Positions 33,781 through 43,082 of a stretch of DNA of 64,000 nucleotides are shown in pieces. Positions within the stretch are counted from its first letter, which is position 1, and each line of letters opens with the position of its first letter. The stretch is from JBAZMA01 sp041649995. GTDB taxonomy: Bacteria > Omnitrophota > Gorgyraeia > Velamenicoccales > Velamenicoccaceae. The notes under the pieces were generated by a model that was given only the letters and a program-made list of their open reading frames with translations, did not search any database and had not been told where the DNA came from. The stretch lies in assembly GCA_041649995.1 (NCBI GenBank), contig JBAZMA010000002.1, positions 1 to 64,000 of the forward strand, given 5' to 3'. The position numbers and the translations under genes are program-made.

Positions 33781-34359
33781 TCAATTCCTTAACCGCACGA
33801 TGGATGTCAGGTTTAAGTTAATGACCCTCTGGCGCGGAGTGGTCCGCGTCAGGCTTAAGATGATCTTGAGCTCCTGCAGGCCCAGCGATGGATCGATGCC
33901 GGTGTCGAAGAACTGGACGTCGGTAACATTACGCGCCAGGACAACAGGATTTCCTCCTTCATTGCGCCTGAGCTCTTTCTGGCCCGGCACATACTGATAG
34001 CGGATCATATTGTTCGTGTCCCATTCCAGGTCTCCGTCTGTATCCAGGACCGCCGTACCGTTGGCCATCCGCGGAAGGTAGAAATGGATCTGTTTGTTGT
34101 TGGGCGAAGAGGGGATGACGGCATTGGGCGAAGGATTTTGCGTGGAGGTCCTGGTGGCGAGCCGGAGTTCCCGCGTCATGCCATCCATGGCCAGCCTGCC
34201 CTGGGCCTGCATATCCGTCTGATAAATCTTGGTTTCATAAAGGTCTTTTCCGGAACCGTAGATCATATACACCATGGCAAGAATCCCGGTCAAAATAGCC
34301 GTAGAGATCACGATTTCAATGAGGGTGAATCCTTTTCTTCCAACCGGGCGTTTTTTCAT
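33781..34359 (-). CDS. PilW/PulJ-like minor pseudopilin
   Basis: 192 residues from the ATG that follows GGGGAACTT. The type IV prepilin signal (KKRPVGRKG, then FTLIEIVISTAILTGILAMVYMIYG) is cleaved before the Phe. The globular part resembles PilW (RLAMDGMTRELRLA, then FYLPRMANG and VTDVQFFDTG). It lies 16 bases from the downstream PilX-like gene and 8 bases from the upstream pilin gene. It is predicted to be a minor component of a type IV pilus or type II secretion pseudopilus. Confidence 0.88.
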   Translation of the reverse strand: MKKRPVGRKGFTLIEIVISTAILTGILAMVYMIYGSGKDLYETKIYQTDMQAQGRLAMDGMTRELRLATRTSTQNPSPNAVIPSSPNNKQIHFYLPRMANGTAVLDTDGDLEWDTNNMIRYQYVPGQKELRRNEGGNPVVLARNVTDVQFFDTGIDPSLGLQELKIILSLTRTTPRQRVINLNLTSIVRLRN

Positions 34360-34367
34360 AAGTTCCC

Positions 34368-34781
34368 CTATCTGGTCCTGAAAGTCGAAGCCGCCATATG
34401 GAACGGGGTGCCTTTTTTGCTCAGCCAACCCAGCCGGACCGTCAATTCCAGGGGGTCGGACGTCAGATTGATGTAGGTGACCGTGATGTTTTCCCCCCGC
34501 AGGGCATAGGCGCCTCCCACGATCGCCTGATAAGGGTTGGCGAGGGGACCATTGACCGTGCCATTCGGAAAACGCGTGGTGAGGGTGTCAAAGGGCGTGG
34601 CGCGGACGCGCTCCATCATGTTTCTGGTGTCTACGACAGCCTGCGTCTTGTCCCTGGAGATATCGATGATATCAACGATAGAGGTCAGGCTGTTCAACAG
34701 GGCGCCAAGCGCCAGAGAGAAGACCAGCGCCGCGATCATGATCTCGACCAAGGTCGTGCCTTTTGATCCTGTATTCTTCAT
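34368..34781 (-). CDS. PilV-like minor pilin
   Basis: 137 residues. The second of two ATGs is 6 bases from GGAG. The class III prepilin-type leader GSKG precedes TTLVEIMIAALVFSLALGALLNSL, with Glu5 conserved. A RNMMERVRATPFDTLTTRF segment resembles PilV/MshD proteins. It is the first gene of the pilin operon. Part of a minor pilin complex that would prime pilus assembly together with its two neighbours. Confidence 0.85.
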   Translation of the reverse strand: MKNTGSKGTTLVEIMIAALVFSLALGALLNSLTSIVDIIDISRDKTQAVVDTRNMMERVRATPFDTLTTRFPNGTVNGPLANPYQAIVGGAYALRGENITVTYINLTSDPLELTVRLGWLSKKGTPFHMAASTFRTR

Positions 34782-34962
34782 CATCTTCTCCCTTTGCCCT
34801 GGAAGGTTCCTTATATAAAGTATAACAAAAGTTTAAACGCTTTACCACTCTGGCGCCTGTTGTCAAAGCCGCGTATCTTTAGCGTAAAAGCAGCCAAAGA
34901 GATGCCCGGAATATTAAAAATTTAGGTTGTGCGGTTTTTGAGGTTTTGATAAAGTATGAACA

Positions 34963-35751
34963 ATGCCAAAGAGGATTGTAACGACGGGAAAGTTTATTTT
35001 TAAGGCCCTGGCGCGATTGTTGATCGTCGCCGGGGTCGTCGTGTTTTTTATGGCCCTGTTCGTCATTTTCTTCGACCAGGCCATCCTGGTCCGCAAGGGG
35101 ACCATATACCGCGAAAACGTCGATGAGAAAGTCGTGGCCCTGACATTTGACGACGGGCCGTCTCCTGTCTGGACTCCGAAGATCCTCGATGTGCTCCGGG
35201 ACGCGGGCGTCAAGGCCACCTTTTTCATGCTGGGTTCCCATGTGGAAAAATACCCCGATGTGGCCAGGCGCGTGGCACAGGAAGGCCATGATATCGGCAA
35301 TCATACTTATGACCATCATCTCCTGCTCTATTCCAGCCTTGGAAAGCTCAAAGATGACACCAGGCGCACGGATGAGATCATCCAGAGCGTGACCGGCGTC
35401 AAAACGCGGTATTTTCGCCCCCCCAAGGCGTGGCTGACAGGCGGGGAGAAGAAGGCGCTCAGGGCCATGGGGTATGAAGTGGTTCTGTGGTCTCTGAATT
35501 CCAAGGATTGGGTGACTTTTGACGATAAATACATGATCAAGTATCTGATGCGCCACGTGCGGCCGGGGGATATCATCCTTTTTCATGACAGCGGCGGAGC
35601 GTTTAGCACGGAGGGCGGAGACCGGGACGAAACGGTCCTGGCCGTCATGCGGTTGATCGAGAGGCTTAAAGAAAAAGGCTGGAGATTTGTCACGGTCACC
35701 GAACTTCTAAAAATGAGGGCAGAATATGATCTTAAGACGCAGGCGCGTTAA
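34963..35751 (+). CDS. NodB-type polysaccharide deacetylase
   Basis: 262 residues, anchored by one N-terminal TM helix (about 13-37). It has the carbohydrate esterase 4 motifs: TFDDGP (catalytic base and metal Asp), GNHTYDHH (metal His), RPPKAW and the late DIILFHDSG. It should remove N-acetyl or N-formyl groups from an envelope glycan or lipid-linked sugar, as ArnD does. The next gene, an ArnT-like transferase, overlaps its end by 26 bases. Confidence 0.92.
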   Translation: MPKRIVTTGKFIFKALARLLIVAGVVVFFMALFVIFFDQAILVRKGTIYRENVDEKVVALTFDDGPSPVWTPKILDVLRDAGVKATFFMLGSHVEKYPDVARRVAQEGHDIGNHTYDHHLLLYSSLGKLKDDTRRTDEIIQSVTGVKTRYFRPPKAWLTGGEKKALRAMGYEVVLWSLNSKDWVTFDDKYMIKYLMRHVRPGDIILFHDSGGAFSTEGGDRDETVLAVMRLIERLKEKGWRFVTVTELLKMRAEYDLKTQAR

Positions 35752-37378
35752 GCACGTTCTTTTTCTTTTGGCTTTGTGTTATGTCTTTTTCATGCTGGGC
35801 AATTCTGTTTTAAGCCTGACGAACCCGGATGAGGTTTTTTACTCGCAGACAGCCCGCGAGATGATGCAAAAAGACAGCTGGATGACTCCCTACCTGTTCG
35901 GTGAGCCTCAGTTTGAAAAGCCGATCATGACCTATTGGCTTTTGCGCCTGGCCTTTGAGGCTGGGGGAGCCAACCCTTTTTCCGCGCGTTTTTTCCCCGC
36001 CTTTTTTGCCGCCATAGGCATTGTCGCCATTTATTACTTGGGACTCGTTGGATTTAAGGATGAGAGGAAAGCCCTTGTGTCATCGGTTGTTATGATGTCC
36101 AGCGGCTTTTATATGGGGCTGGCCAGGACCGTTTTCACGGATATGATATTCACGGTATTCATCCTTTTGTCCCTGCTTTGTTTTTATTGGGGATATTCGC
36201 TGGAAAAAAGGCGGCAGGCCGGCTGGGTCCTGTTTTTCGTTTTTTCAGCCCTGGCCGTCCTGACAAAAGGCCCTCTGGGCCTGTTGATCCCCCTGGCTGT
36301 CATCGCCGTGTTCCTTGGGATCCGCAAGGAATGGAGATTCCTGAAGGGGTGGGGCTTTGTTTTGGGCCTGGCTGTTTTTTGCCTCCTGGCATTGCCCTGG
36401 TATCTGTTCATGACCAAAACTTACGGCACAACCTTCACGCATGAATTTTTTTATAATGACCATTGGCGCAGGGTTGTGGAAGCTGAGCATCCGGGAGCCG
36501 ATAGCTGGTATTTTTATCCGCTCGGGGCGATCGGGAGCCTTTTTCCCTGGAGCGTATTTTTGGTCCTGGGTTTCGCGGCCCTGCTGCGCCGCCGCATGTT
36601 CAGGGAACCTTTTTATCTGTTCCTTCTTTTGTGGGTCGCGGCTGTGTTCGTCATTTTTCAGTCGGCCCATTCCAAGCTTGTCAGTTATATTTTCCCGTTT
36701 TTTCCCGCCCTGGCGCTGGTGGCGGGAGGCTGGATGGCGGATGAGGAAAAAACCGGCCATTCCCGCGCCCTGCGGCCGGCTTTTATGGCAACCGGCATTT
36801 TTTGCCTGTCGTTGCCTGTTGTCTCGATGGCGGCGCCTTTTGTCTTTCAGGCCTATGTGACTCATCCGGCGCCTGTGTTTATTTTCGCCGGGTTTCTTGT
36901 TGTGTATCTCGCCGTATTTTTTGTCCTGACTTACAGGCGGATTTTTAAGGCGAGTTTCTGGCTTCTGGCCGCGCTGCTTCCGCTGCTGTTGGGTTTTTCC
37001 CTGGCGATGTCGCCCCATTTCCAAGCGTTCGTTTCTTCCGCCGAAGCCGGGCGTTACCTCAAGGAGAATACCCCGGCGCGCGGAACGATCCTTTCCTCCA
37101 AATTTTACGCCCGCGGCATCCGTTATTATACGGACAGGGAGGTGGCTGTTATCGATATTAACGGAAAGGGTTATTTCAGCCCGCACCCCGTGGAATATCT
37201 TAATACCGAGGAAAAGCTCCATTCGTTTCTTTCCCGCGAGCCTGTGACCTACGCCGTCCTGCGCAAAGGTTATGTCAAGGACCTGGACCGCTTGCTGGGA
37301 GGGCGGTTCAGCCATGAAACACTCTATGTGGCCGGCGACGAATACATCGTGCGCATAACCCCTAAAGATAAAATATGA
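35726..37378 (+). CDS. ArnT-like GT39-family glycosyltransferase
   Basis: 550 residues with about 11-12 TM helices. The first loop carries the catalytic TNPDEVFYSQTAREMM, and FEKPIMTYWLLRLAF and RFFPAFFAAIG follow as in ArnT/PMT_2 enzymes. The C-terminal third is a soluble extracytoplasmic domain (SSKFYARGIRYYTDREVAVIDINGKGYFS). It transfers a sugar from undecaprenyl phosphate to an outer surface acceptor, plausibly lipid A. It overlaps the deacetylase upstream (26 bases) and the PIG-L gene downstream (4 bases), so all three are coupled. Confidence 0.9.
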   Translation: MILRRRRVKHVLFLLALCYVFFMLGNSVLSLTNPDEVFYSQTAREMMQKDSWMTPYLFGEPQFEKPIMTYWLLRLAFEAGGANPFSARFFPAFFAAIGIVAIYYLGLVGFKDERKALVSSVVMMSSGFYMGLARTVFTDMIFTVFILLSLLCFYWGYSLEKRRQAGWVLFFVFSALAVLTKGPLGLLIPLAVIAVFLGIRKEWRFLKGWGFVLGLAVFCLLALPWYLFMTKTYGTTFTHEFFYNDHWRRVVEAEHPGADSWYFYPLGAIGSLFPWSVFLVLGFAALLRRRMFREPFYLFLLLWVAAVFVIFQSAHSKLVSYIFPFFPALALVAGGWMADEEKTGHSRALRPAFMATGIFCLSLPVVSMAAPFVFQAYVTHPAPVFIFAGFLVVYLAVFFVLTYRRIFKASFWLLAALLPLLLGFSLAMSPHFQAFVSSAEAGRYLKENTPARGTILSSKFYARGIRYYTDREVAVIDINGKGYFSPHPVEYLNTEEKLHSFLSREPVTYAVLRKGYVKDLDRLLGGRFSHETLYVAGDEYIVRITPKDKI

Positions 37379-38760
37379 AGAAAAGAACACCTCTGCGTGG
37401 GTTGTCGGGCCGCTGTGTTGTTTCGGTGTTCTTTTTTCTTTTGTTGTCCGTCCTGTCCGCCTTCGGCCAGGACATCGAGCCTTTTCCCGAATTCTCCTCC
37501 CAGGATAAGGTCCTGATTCTGGCTCCGCACCCCGACGATGAGGCCATCGCGGCTTCCGGCGTCATCCAGGACTGCGTCCGCCGGGGGATCCCCGTCAAAA
37601 TCGTCTATTTCACGAACGGCGACAATAATGAGCTGTCTTTTATCGTTTATGAAAAGCGTATCGTGTTCAAAAAAAAGGCGTTCGTGTCTATGGGGGAGTT
37701 GAGACGCAAGGAAGCCCTCAACGCGATGAAATACCTGGGCCTGAAAGAAGAAGACCTTGTTTTCCTGGGGTATCCGGATTTCGGGACCTTGGAGATCTTT
37801 CTGAAATACTGGGACGCGCAAAGACCTTTCCGCAGCATGTTGACGCGCGTCACGCGTGTGCCTTATGCCAGCAGTTTTTCCAGCGGCGCGCCCTATGTGG
37901 GGCAAAGCATTCTCGGTGACCTTAAGCGGGTCCTTCTTTCGTTTGAGCCAACCCGGATCCTCGTGTCCCATCCGGCGGATACCAATCGCGACCACAGGGC
38001 CCTGAATCTTTTTCTTCATATCGCCCTCTGGGATCTGAAAGAAAAGATCGCGACGCCCCAGGTCTATCCCTATCTGGTCCATGTCGTTGGCTGGCCCATG
38101 CCGCGCGGTTTCCGGCCAGCCTTGAAGATGGAGCCTCCGAAGGTTCTGGATTTTCCGGATTCACGGTGGCTGAACCTGAAACTTTCGGAACAGGAAGTCT
38201 GGACCAAAAGGCAGGCGATCTCGTTTTACAGAAGCCAGATCCGTTACGCCCCTTCGTATCTTTACAGCTTTGCCAGAGGCAATGAACTGTTTGGGAATTA
38301 TCCGGCTGTCCGCCTGGCCAGACAACCGGGAAGTTTGCGGTGGCAGGACGTGCGGATGGAACCCGACGCCGGATGCGAGGGGGCGGCTAAAACGCAGACA
38401 TGCCGGCTCAGCTATGCCTTAGACGGCGACGATCTGCTTGTACGCCTGGCTTTGCGCAACAAATTTAAGAAGAATTTCGGTATTTTTCTGTATCTGTGCG
38501 GTTATTCCCCGCGGGCGGAATTCGCCGGGATGCCGAAAATCCGGATCTCGATCGGGATGCGGGGCGTGCATGTGTGGGACAAACTCCTCAGGGTCCGGAC
38601 GAAAGACGTCAAGGCCTCTTACGAGGGACATTCTTTGATCGTCAGGGTGCCTCTGCGCCTTCTGGGAGAACCTGACCGCGTCCTGGCGCGGGTCAAGGCC
38701 AGCACGAAGGATCTTCCTTTTGACAATACCGCCTGGCATTGTCTTCTTCTGGAAGAATAA
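37375..38760 (+). CDS. secreted PIG-L-family deacetylase
   Basis: 461 residues with a signal peptide (about 1-31). The LmbE/PIG-L zinc motif HPDDEAIAASG is at about residues 50-60 and the second HPADTNRDHRA at about 201-211. These enzymes remove N-acetyl groups from amino sugars. A C-terminal domain of about 130 residues (KTQTCRLSYALDGDDLLVRLALRNKF...) is beta-rich and not identified. It overlaps the ArnT-like gene by 4 bases. Confidence 0.88.
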   Translation: MKKRTPLRGLSGRCVVSVFFFLLLSVLSAFGQDIEPFPEFSSQDKVLILAPHPDDEAIAASGVIQDCVRRGIPVKIVYFTNGDNNELSFIVYEKRIVFKKKAFVSMGELRRKEALNAMKYLGLKEEDLVFLGYPDFGTLEIFLKYWDAQRPFRSMLTRVTRVPYASSFSSGAPYVGQSILGDLKRVLLSFEPTRILVSHPADTNRDHRALNLFLHIALWDLKEKIATPQVYPYLVHVVGWPMPRGFRPALKMEPPKVLDFPDSRWLNLKLSEQEVWTKRQAISFYRSQIRYAPSYLYSFARGNELFGNYPAVRLARQPGSLRWQDVRMEPDAGCEGAAKTQTCRLSYALDGDDLLVRLALRNKFKKNFGIFLYLCGYSPRAEFAGMPKIRISIGMRGVHVWDKLLRVRTKDVKASYEGHSLIVRVPLRLLGEPDRVLARVKASTKDLPFDNTAWHCLLLEE

Positions 38761-38783
38761 CGAACAGAAAAGGGAGCGCTAAA

Positions 38784-39440
38784 ATGAGCGATGGGGATGA
38801 TTGGATCATCAGGCCTTACGCGCCGAAGGACCGCGACGCCGTGCGGGCCATCGCCTGGGAAACCGCTTTCGCGGGCAATCCTGCGGAGGCTTTCTTTGAC
38901 GATAAGGAACTTTTGTGCGACGCGCTTGTTTCCTCTTTTACGGATGGCGATCCCGGCGCCTGCTGGGTCGCTGAGCGCCGTGGGGAAGTGTGCTGTTATC
39001 TTTTGGGGACCTTTGACAGCCGCCGTCTGCGCGGTTTTTTCATCCGCAAAGTCCTGCCCGGCATTCTGGGGGAGGTCTTCACCGGGTCCGCGTTTGCTTC
39101 CGCCAAAAGCAGGGTTTTTCTGCGGGGGCTGCTGACGAGCTGGATCAAGGGAGAGCTCTGGATGCCCGACGTGAGCGTGCGTTTTCCCGCTGTCCTGCAC
39201 GTCAATTGCAAACCGCCCTGCCGGGGCTTGGGCGCGGGCAGCCGCCTGATCCGGGCCTTTCTGGGTTCTCTTTCCGAAAAAGGAGTTCCCGGCGTTCGGC
39301 TGGCGACGGTGTCCGACGGGGCGAGGGAATTTTTTGAAAAACTGGGATTTTCCGTCCTCCATAAGGGGCAGCGGAGTTACTGGCAGTTTTTCCTCGGGAA
39401 AAAGGTGCCCGCGTATCTGATGGTCAGACAAATTTCTTGA
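38784..39440 (+). CDS. GNAT-family N-acetyltransferase
   Basis: 218 residues from the ATG with AGGGAG 7-8 bases upstream. It starts with the GNAT opening IIRPYAPKDRDAVRAIAWETA. It has the acetyl-CoA loop in CRGLGAGSRLIRAFLGSL (R/QxxGxG/A pattern) and a late FFEKLGFSVLHKG, as in family members. The substrate is unknown. It ends the deacetylase-transferase-deacetylase cassette, so acetylation of an envelope sugar is conceivable. The cold-shock promoter starts at its stop codon. Confidence 0.85.
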   Translation: MSDGDDWIIRPYAPKDRDAVRAIAWETAFAGNPAEAFFDDKELLCDALVSSFTDGDPGACWVAERRGEVCCYLLGTFDSRRLRGFFIRKVLPGILGEVFTGSAFASAKSRVFLRGLLTSWIKGELWMPDVSVRFPAVLHVNCKPPCRGLGAGSRLIRAFLGSLSEKGVPGVRLATVSDGAREFFEKLGFSVLHKGQRSYWQFFLGKKVPAYLMVRQIS

Positions 39441-39633
39441 CAAAAAAAATCGCTCGTCGTAATATTGAATCCATCGCATCATGTGAGAGTAGTAAATAAA
39501 GCGGGTTTTGTTTTGCGGTCCCTTGATCCTTAGCTGTTATTTACTATCGAATTCTTCCTCGAACATGATCAGGCATAGAGGAAGGCCTGTCTTTTCTAGG
39601 CAAAAATTCCACAAGAAAGGAGGGTAGTAAGTA
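39437..39633 (+). promoter_or_regulatory. promoter and long 5' leader of the cold-shock gene
   Basis: TTGACA (39437-39442, overlapping the preceding stop) and TAATAT (39460-39465) are 17 bases apart. The leader to the ATG is about 160 bases, as in cspA-type genes where the leader folds as a thermosensor. A cold-responsive leader is inferred from length only. Confidence 0.65.
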
Positions 39634-39834
39634 ATGGCAAAAGGAAAAGTGAAATGGTTCAGCAATCAGAAGGGCTACGGATTTATCACTCCTGAGTCCG
39701 GTAAGGATGTTTTCGTTCACTACAGCGCCATCCAGGGCGAAGGATACAAGTCCCTGGAAGAAGGCCAGGACGTCGAGTTCGAGATCGAACAAGGCCCCAA
39801 GGGTGAACAGGCGACAAAAGTCAGCAAAATATAA
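39634..39834 (+). CDS. CspA-family cold-shock protein
   Basis: 66 residues, the full length of a bacterial cold-shock domain. RNP1 (KGYGFI) and RNP2 (VFVHYSAI) are intact, with the conserved KWFSNQKGYGFITPESG start. It binds single-stranded RNA and DNA as a chaperone. AAGAAAGGAGG lies upstream of the ATG. It is followed by its own terminator. Confidence 0.97.
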   Translation: MAKGKVKWFSNQKGYGFITPESGKDVFVHYSAIQGEGYKSLEEGQDVEFEIEQGPKGEQATKVSKI

Positions 39835-39854
39835 CACCTGATGAATGATCGAAG

Positions 39855-39883
39855 AGGCCCGGTGTAAAACCGGGCCTTTTTTT
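39855..39883 (+). terminator. terminator of the cold-shock gene
   Basis: AGGCCCGGT pairs with ACCGGGCCT around a 5-base loop, followed by T. Confidence 0.9.
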
Positions 39884-39965
39884 ATGCTCCCAGAGGCGGG
39901 CGGACTGTTTTTGAGTAAAATCCCTTGGACGCGGCTTCGGTTGCGTCTATAATTGTTACCAGCTT

Positions 39966-42900
39966 ATGCCCATACAAGAGCCCCGAAAACAACGCCTGCC
40001 CCAGGTCCGCATTGTTGAAGCGTCCGCCGGTTCAGGCAAAACCTACGCCTTAGCCAAACGCTATGTGGAGCTTTTGTTCTCCGGGCAGGCCGACCGCGGG
40101 GCTCTGCCGTTAAAGAATATCCTCGCCATCACATTCAGCAATAAAGCCTCCCTGGAAATGAAGGAGCGCATCCTTCTTTTGCTGAAAAAAATCGCCCTGG
40201 ACAGGTTTCGGGATGACGCCGAACAACAGGACCTTTTGTCAGGCCTTCCCGTCAAAGGGCCGCAGGCGCGCCAGAGGGCCTTGCTTCTTTTGGATGAGAT
40301 CACGAAGAATTATAATTTTTTTCAGGTCCAGACCATCGACAGTTTCATCAACGCCATCCTTTCCGGGTGCGCTTTTCGCATCGGCCTCTCCGCTCATTTC
40401 AAGATCAAGACAAAGCCTGAAGATCACCTCGTTTACGGCCTGGATTCCCTTTTGTCCCGCGCCCAGGCGGAAAAACCTGTCTTTGATCTTTTCCTGGATT
40501 TTCTTCACCAATATCTCTATCTGGAAAACCGGACCGGGTGGTTTCCTAAAAAGGATATCCTGAAGCTGGTCGTCAATCTTTATCATGATGCCAACCGCTA
40601 CGGGGGCGAGTTCTTCGAGGCGGCCGGGTCTTTGGCGGACGTGGCAGCTAAAAAGCGCGTGGTCCTGGAAAACATGCGGCGTTTGCGTTCGAAATTGCCC
40701 GAAGGAACGCACGCGCTTTTTGTTTCAAAGTTTGAAGATTTCCTGCGTCGTCACTCATCAGGATTCGCCTTGTCGGAGCTCTCCGATTATTTTGCCCGGA
40801 GCGAACCGCCTTTGAAGAAGGGGGTGAAACCCCCGCCCGGCCTCCAAGGCCTGTGGGAGAATGTGCGCCGCGAGATCCGCGAGTGCGCGGAACTCGAGGC
40901 TGTTCTCGTTTTCCGTCCTTATATCGGAATCTACCGCCAGGTCTTTGAGGATTTCTCGCGGCTTTCCGCCAAAGAGGATGTGATGTATCTGGATGAACTC
41001 AATCGCCAGGCCCAGGGCCTTTTTGACCAGAAGAAGATCACGGTGCCTGAGCTTTATTACCGCCTGGCCATGCGGCTTAAGGATTATCTGATCGATGAAT
41101 TCCAGGACACCAGCCTGCTGCAGTGGAAAAACCTCCGCGGCATGGTGGAAGAGGCCTTGTCGGTCGGCGGGTCGTTGTTTTACGTGGGCGACAAAAAACA
41201 GGCTATCTACCGGTTCCGCGGAGGCGATGTGTCTCTGTTCGACAGCGTCAGGCAGGACCTGGCGGATTTTCATCCGGAAGTCGAGTTTTTGAAATACAAT
41301 TACCGTTCGGCCGCGGAAATCGTCCGCTTTACGAACAGGGTATTCGGGGCGCAAAACCTGAAAAATTTCCTGGGGCTGATGAGGGAAAATTACGGGGATA
41401 AATTCCCTTTGAGCGTCGAGGATGAAGGGGCCCTTCTGAAGGTTTTTGAAGAGGCGTCCCAGATCGCCTCTTCTCCGGACGGCGGCTATGTGCGTTTGAA
41501 GGTCGTGGACGCGCCCTCGCTTGAGGAAAAGACGGCAGCGGTCAAAGAGGCGTTTTCAGGCCTCCTTGAGGAATTAAAACACAGGCGCTCTTTCGACGAG
41601 ATGGCCGTTCTGGTCCGCGAGAACGATGAGGTCGAGCTGGTCTCCGAATGGCTCATGGAACAGGGGATCCCCGTGGAATCGGAAAAGACGCTGGATATCC
41701 GCAATAACAGCCTGATCAAAGAGCTTGTTTCTTTTCTGGCCTTCCTGCAGTCCCCGGTGGATAACCTGTCTTTTGTTTCGTTTATCCTCGGACGGTTGTT
41801 CGCCCGGGCGAGCGGTTTGAAAGAAGAGGGCCTTCATGATTTTGTGTTCAACCTGCGCCGCGGAAAAGACGAAAAGGAAACCGTCTATTATTACAGGGAA
41901 TTCCGCAGGGAATTTCCCGCGGGCTGGGAGTTGATCGAGGAATTTTTCCGCAATGTCGGTTATGTTCCCCTGTACGAGCTGGTCGTGAGCATCTACCGCA
42001 AATTCGCCTGTCTGGAGGCTTTTCCCGGACAACAGGCTTTTTTCATGAAATTCCTGGAGTTGATCAAAGAGCAGGAAGAGGATTATGGGCACCTGTCTTC
42101 CTTCCTGGAGTTTTTCCGCTGCGAGGAAGGAGAACCTTTTTATGTCCGCGCGTCGCGCGCGGAGGCGGTGAAGGTCCTGACCATTCATAAGGCCAAGGGC
42201 CTGGGGTTTCCCGTGGTCATTCTTCCTTTTGTGTCTATGGGCGCGCGCGTCCCGCCGGTTTTGACCTCCGCGCGGGATGGCTCGATGAGCCTGGTGCGCT
42301 TGTCCGAAAAATCCAGGAAATTTTCCCCATTTTTGAGCGAACTTTACGCGCAGGAATACAGCCGTTGTTTTGTCGACGAGCTGGACGCCTGGTATGTGGC
42401 CTTAACGCGCGCCAGGGAGGAGATGTATCTTTTCCTGTCCAACGGGAAGCGGGGCTCCAACCCCGCCGGCCTTCTCTTGGGATCGGAGCCTTTTGAGGCC
42501 GGAGAGGCCCTGACGTTATCGCAAACCCAAGAGGCCCGGGAACCGGCGGAGGAAATCCCGGCCGTCTCCTTCCAGGATTGGATACAGTTTTTGAAAGATG
42601 AGTTTATCGACGGTCGTCTCCTTTTGAAACGCCACCGCCTGCTGGAGGGGGAAGTTTGCCACAAAATGCTTTCTTCGATCGGCGATCTCACCGGGACTTC
42701 GCCTGAGGCCGCCCTTGAGGCCGCTCTGCCCGGGATCCGAAGGGCCTATCCGTTTTTCGAAGACGTGGAAGGATGCCGCGAGAAAGTCCTGGGCCTTTTG
42801 AAATCCCCGTCCTGCCGCGGTTTTTTCTATCTGGAGGGCCGGCAGTTTTATGCCGAACAGGAATGTTTCGACAGCCGCGGCCGCGGCCGCAGGGTCGACA

Positions 42901-43082
42901 GGATCCTGGTGGATGACAAGGAATGCTGGGTCGTTGATTACAAGCTGTCGGAGGAAGAAAAGGCGGCGGGCCGGTCGCAGGTGGGCGAATACATGGCCGT
43001 CATGGCGGATATTTATCCGGGCAGGCGCGTCAGGGGCTTTCTGGTTTTTTTGGAATCGGCCTCGTTTGAGGAGGTCGCATGA
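39966..43082 (+). CDS. addA: AddA-like UvrD-family helicase/nuclease
   Basis: 1038 residues. Helicase motifs: Walker A ASAGSGKT (19-26), TFSNKA, Walker B LIDEFQDTS (about 375-383), VGDKKQAIYRFRGGD, then LTIHKAKGLGFPVVILP and VALTRARE. The C-terminal PD-(D/E)XK nuclease has the VDRIL aspartate (about 978) and VDYK (about 989-992). It partners the next gene, which overlaps by 4 bases, as in AddAB or RecBCD-type double-strand-break resection complexes. It is shorter than Bacillus AddA (about 1230). The ribosome site is weak. Confidence 0.88.
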   Translation: MPIQEPRKQRLPQVRIVEASAGSGKTYALAKRYVELLFSGQADRGALPLKNILAITFSNKASLEMKERILLLLKKIALDRFRDDAEQQDLLSGLPVKGPQARQRALLLLDEITKNYNFFQVQTIDSFINAILSGCAFRIGLSAHFKIKTKPEDHLVYGLDSLLSRAQAEKPVFDLFLDFLHQYLYLENRTGWFPKKDILKLVVNLYHDANRYGGEFFEAAGSLADVAAKKRVVLENMRRLRSKLPEGTHALFVSKFEDFLRRHSSGFALSELSDYFARSEPPLKKGVKPPPGLQGLWENVRREIRECAELEAVLVFRPYIGIYRQVFEDFSRLSAKEDVMYLDELNRQAQGLFDQKKITVPELYYRLAMRLKDYLIDEFQDTSLLQWKNLRGMVEEALSVGGSLFYVGDKKQAIYRFRGGDVSLFDSVRQDLADFHPEVEFLKYNYRSAAEIVRFTNRVFGAQNLKNFLGLMRENYGDKFPLSVEDEGALLKVFEEASQIASSPDGGYVRLKVVDAPSLEEKTAAVKEAFSGLLEELKHRRSFDEMAVLVRENDEVELVSEWLMEQGIPVESEKTLDIRNNSLIKELVSFLAFLQSPVDNLSFVSFILGRLFARASGLKEEGLHDFVFNLRRGKDEKETVYYYREFRREFPAGWELIEEFFRNVGYVPLYELVVSIYRKFACLEAFPGQQAFFMKFLELIKEQEEDYGHLSSFLEFFRCEEGEPFYVRASRAEAVKVLTIHKAKGLGFPVVILPFVSMGARVPPVLTSARDGSMSLVRLSEKSRKFSPFLSELYAQEYSRCFVDELDAWYVALTRAREEMYLFLSNGKRGSNPAGLLLGSEPFEAGEALTLSQTQEAREPAEEIPAVSFQDWIQFLKDEFIDGRLLLKRHRLLEGEVCHKMLSSIGDLTGTSPEAALEAALPGIRRAYPFFEDVEGCREKVLGLLKSPSCRGFFYLEGRQFYAEQECFDSRGRGRRVDRILVDDKECWVVDYKLSEEEKAAGRSQVGEYMAVMADIYPGRRVRGFLVFLESASFEEVA

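Noticed and set aside
36245..37390. Long open frame antisense to the ArnT-like gene
   Set aside because: The product is low-complexity, rich in Arg, Gln and Lys and without motifs, while the plus frame encodes a clear ArnT-like enzyme.
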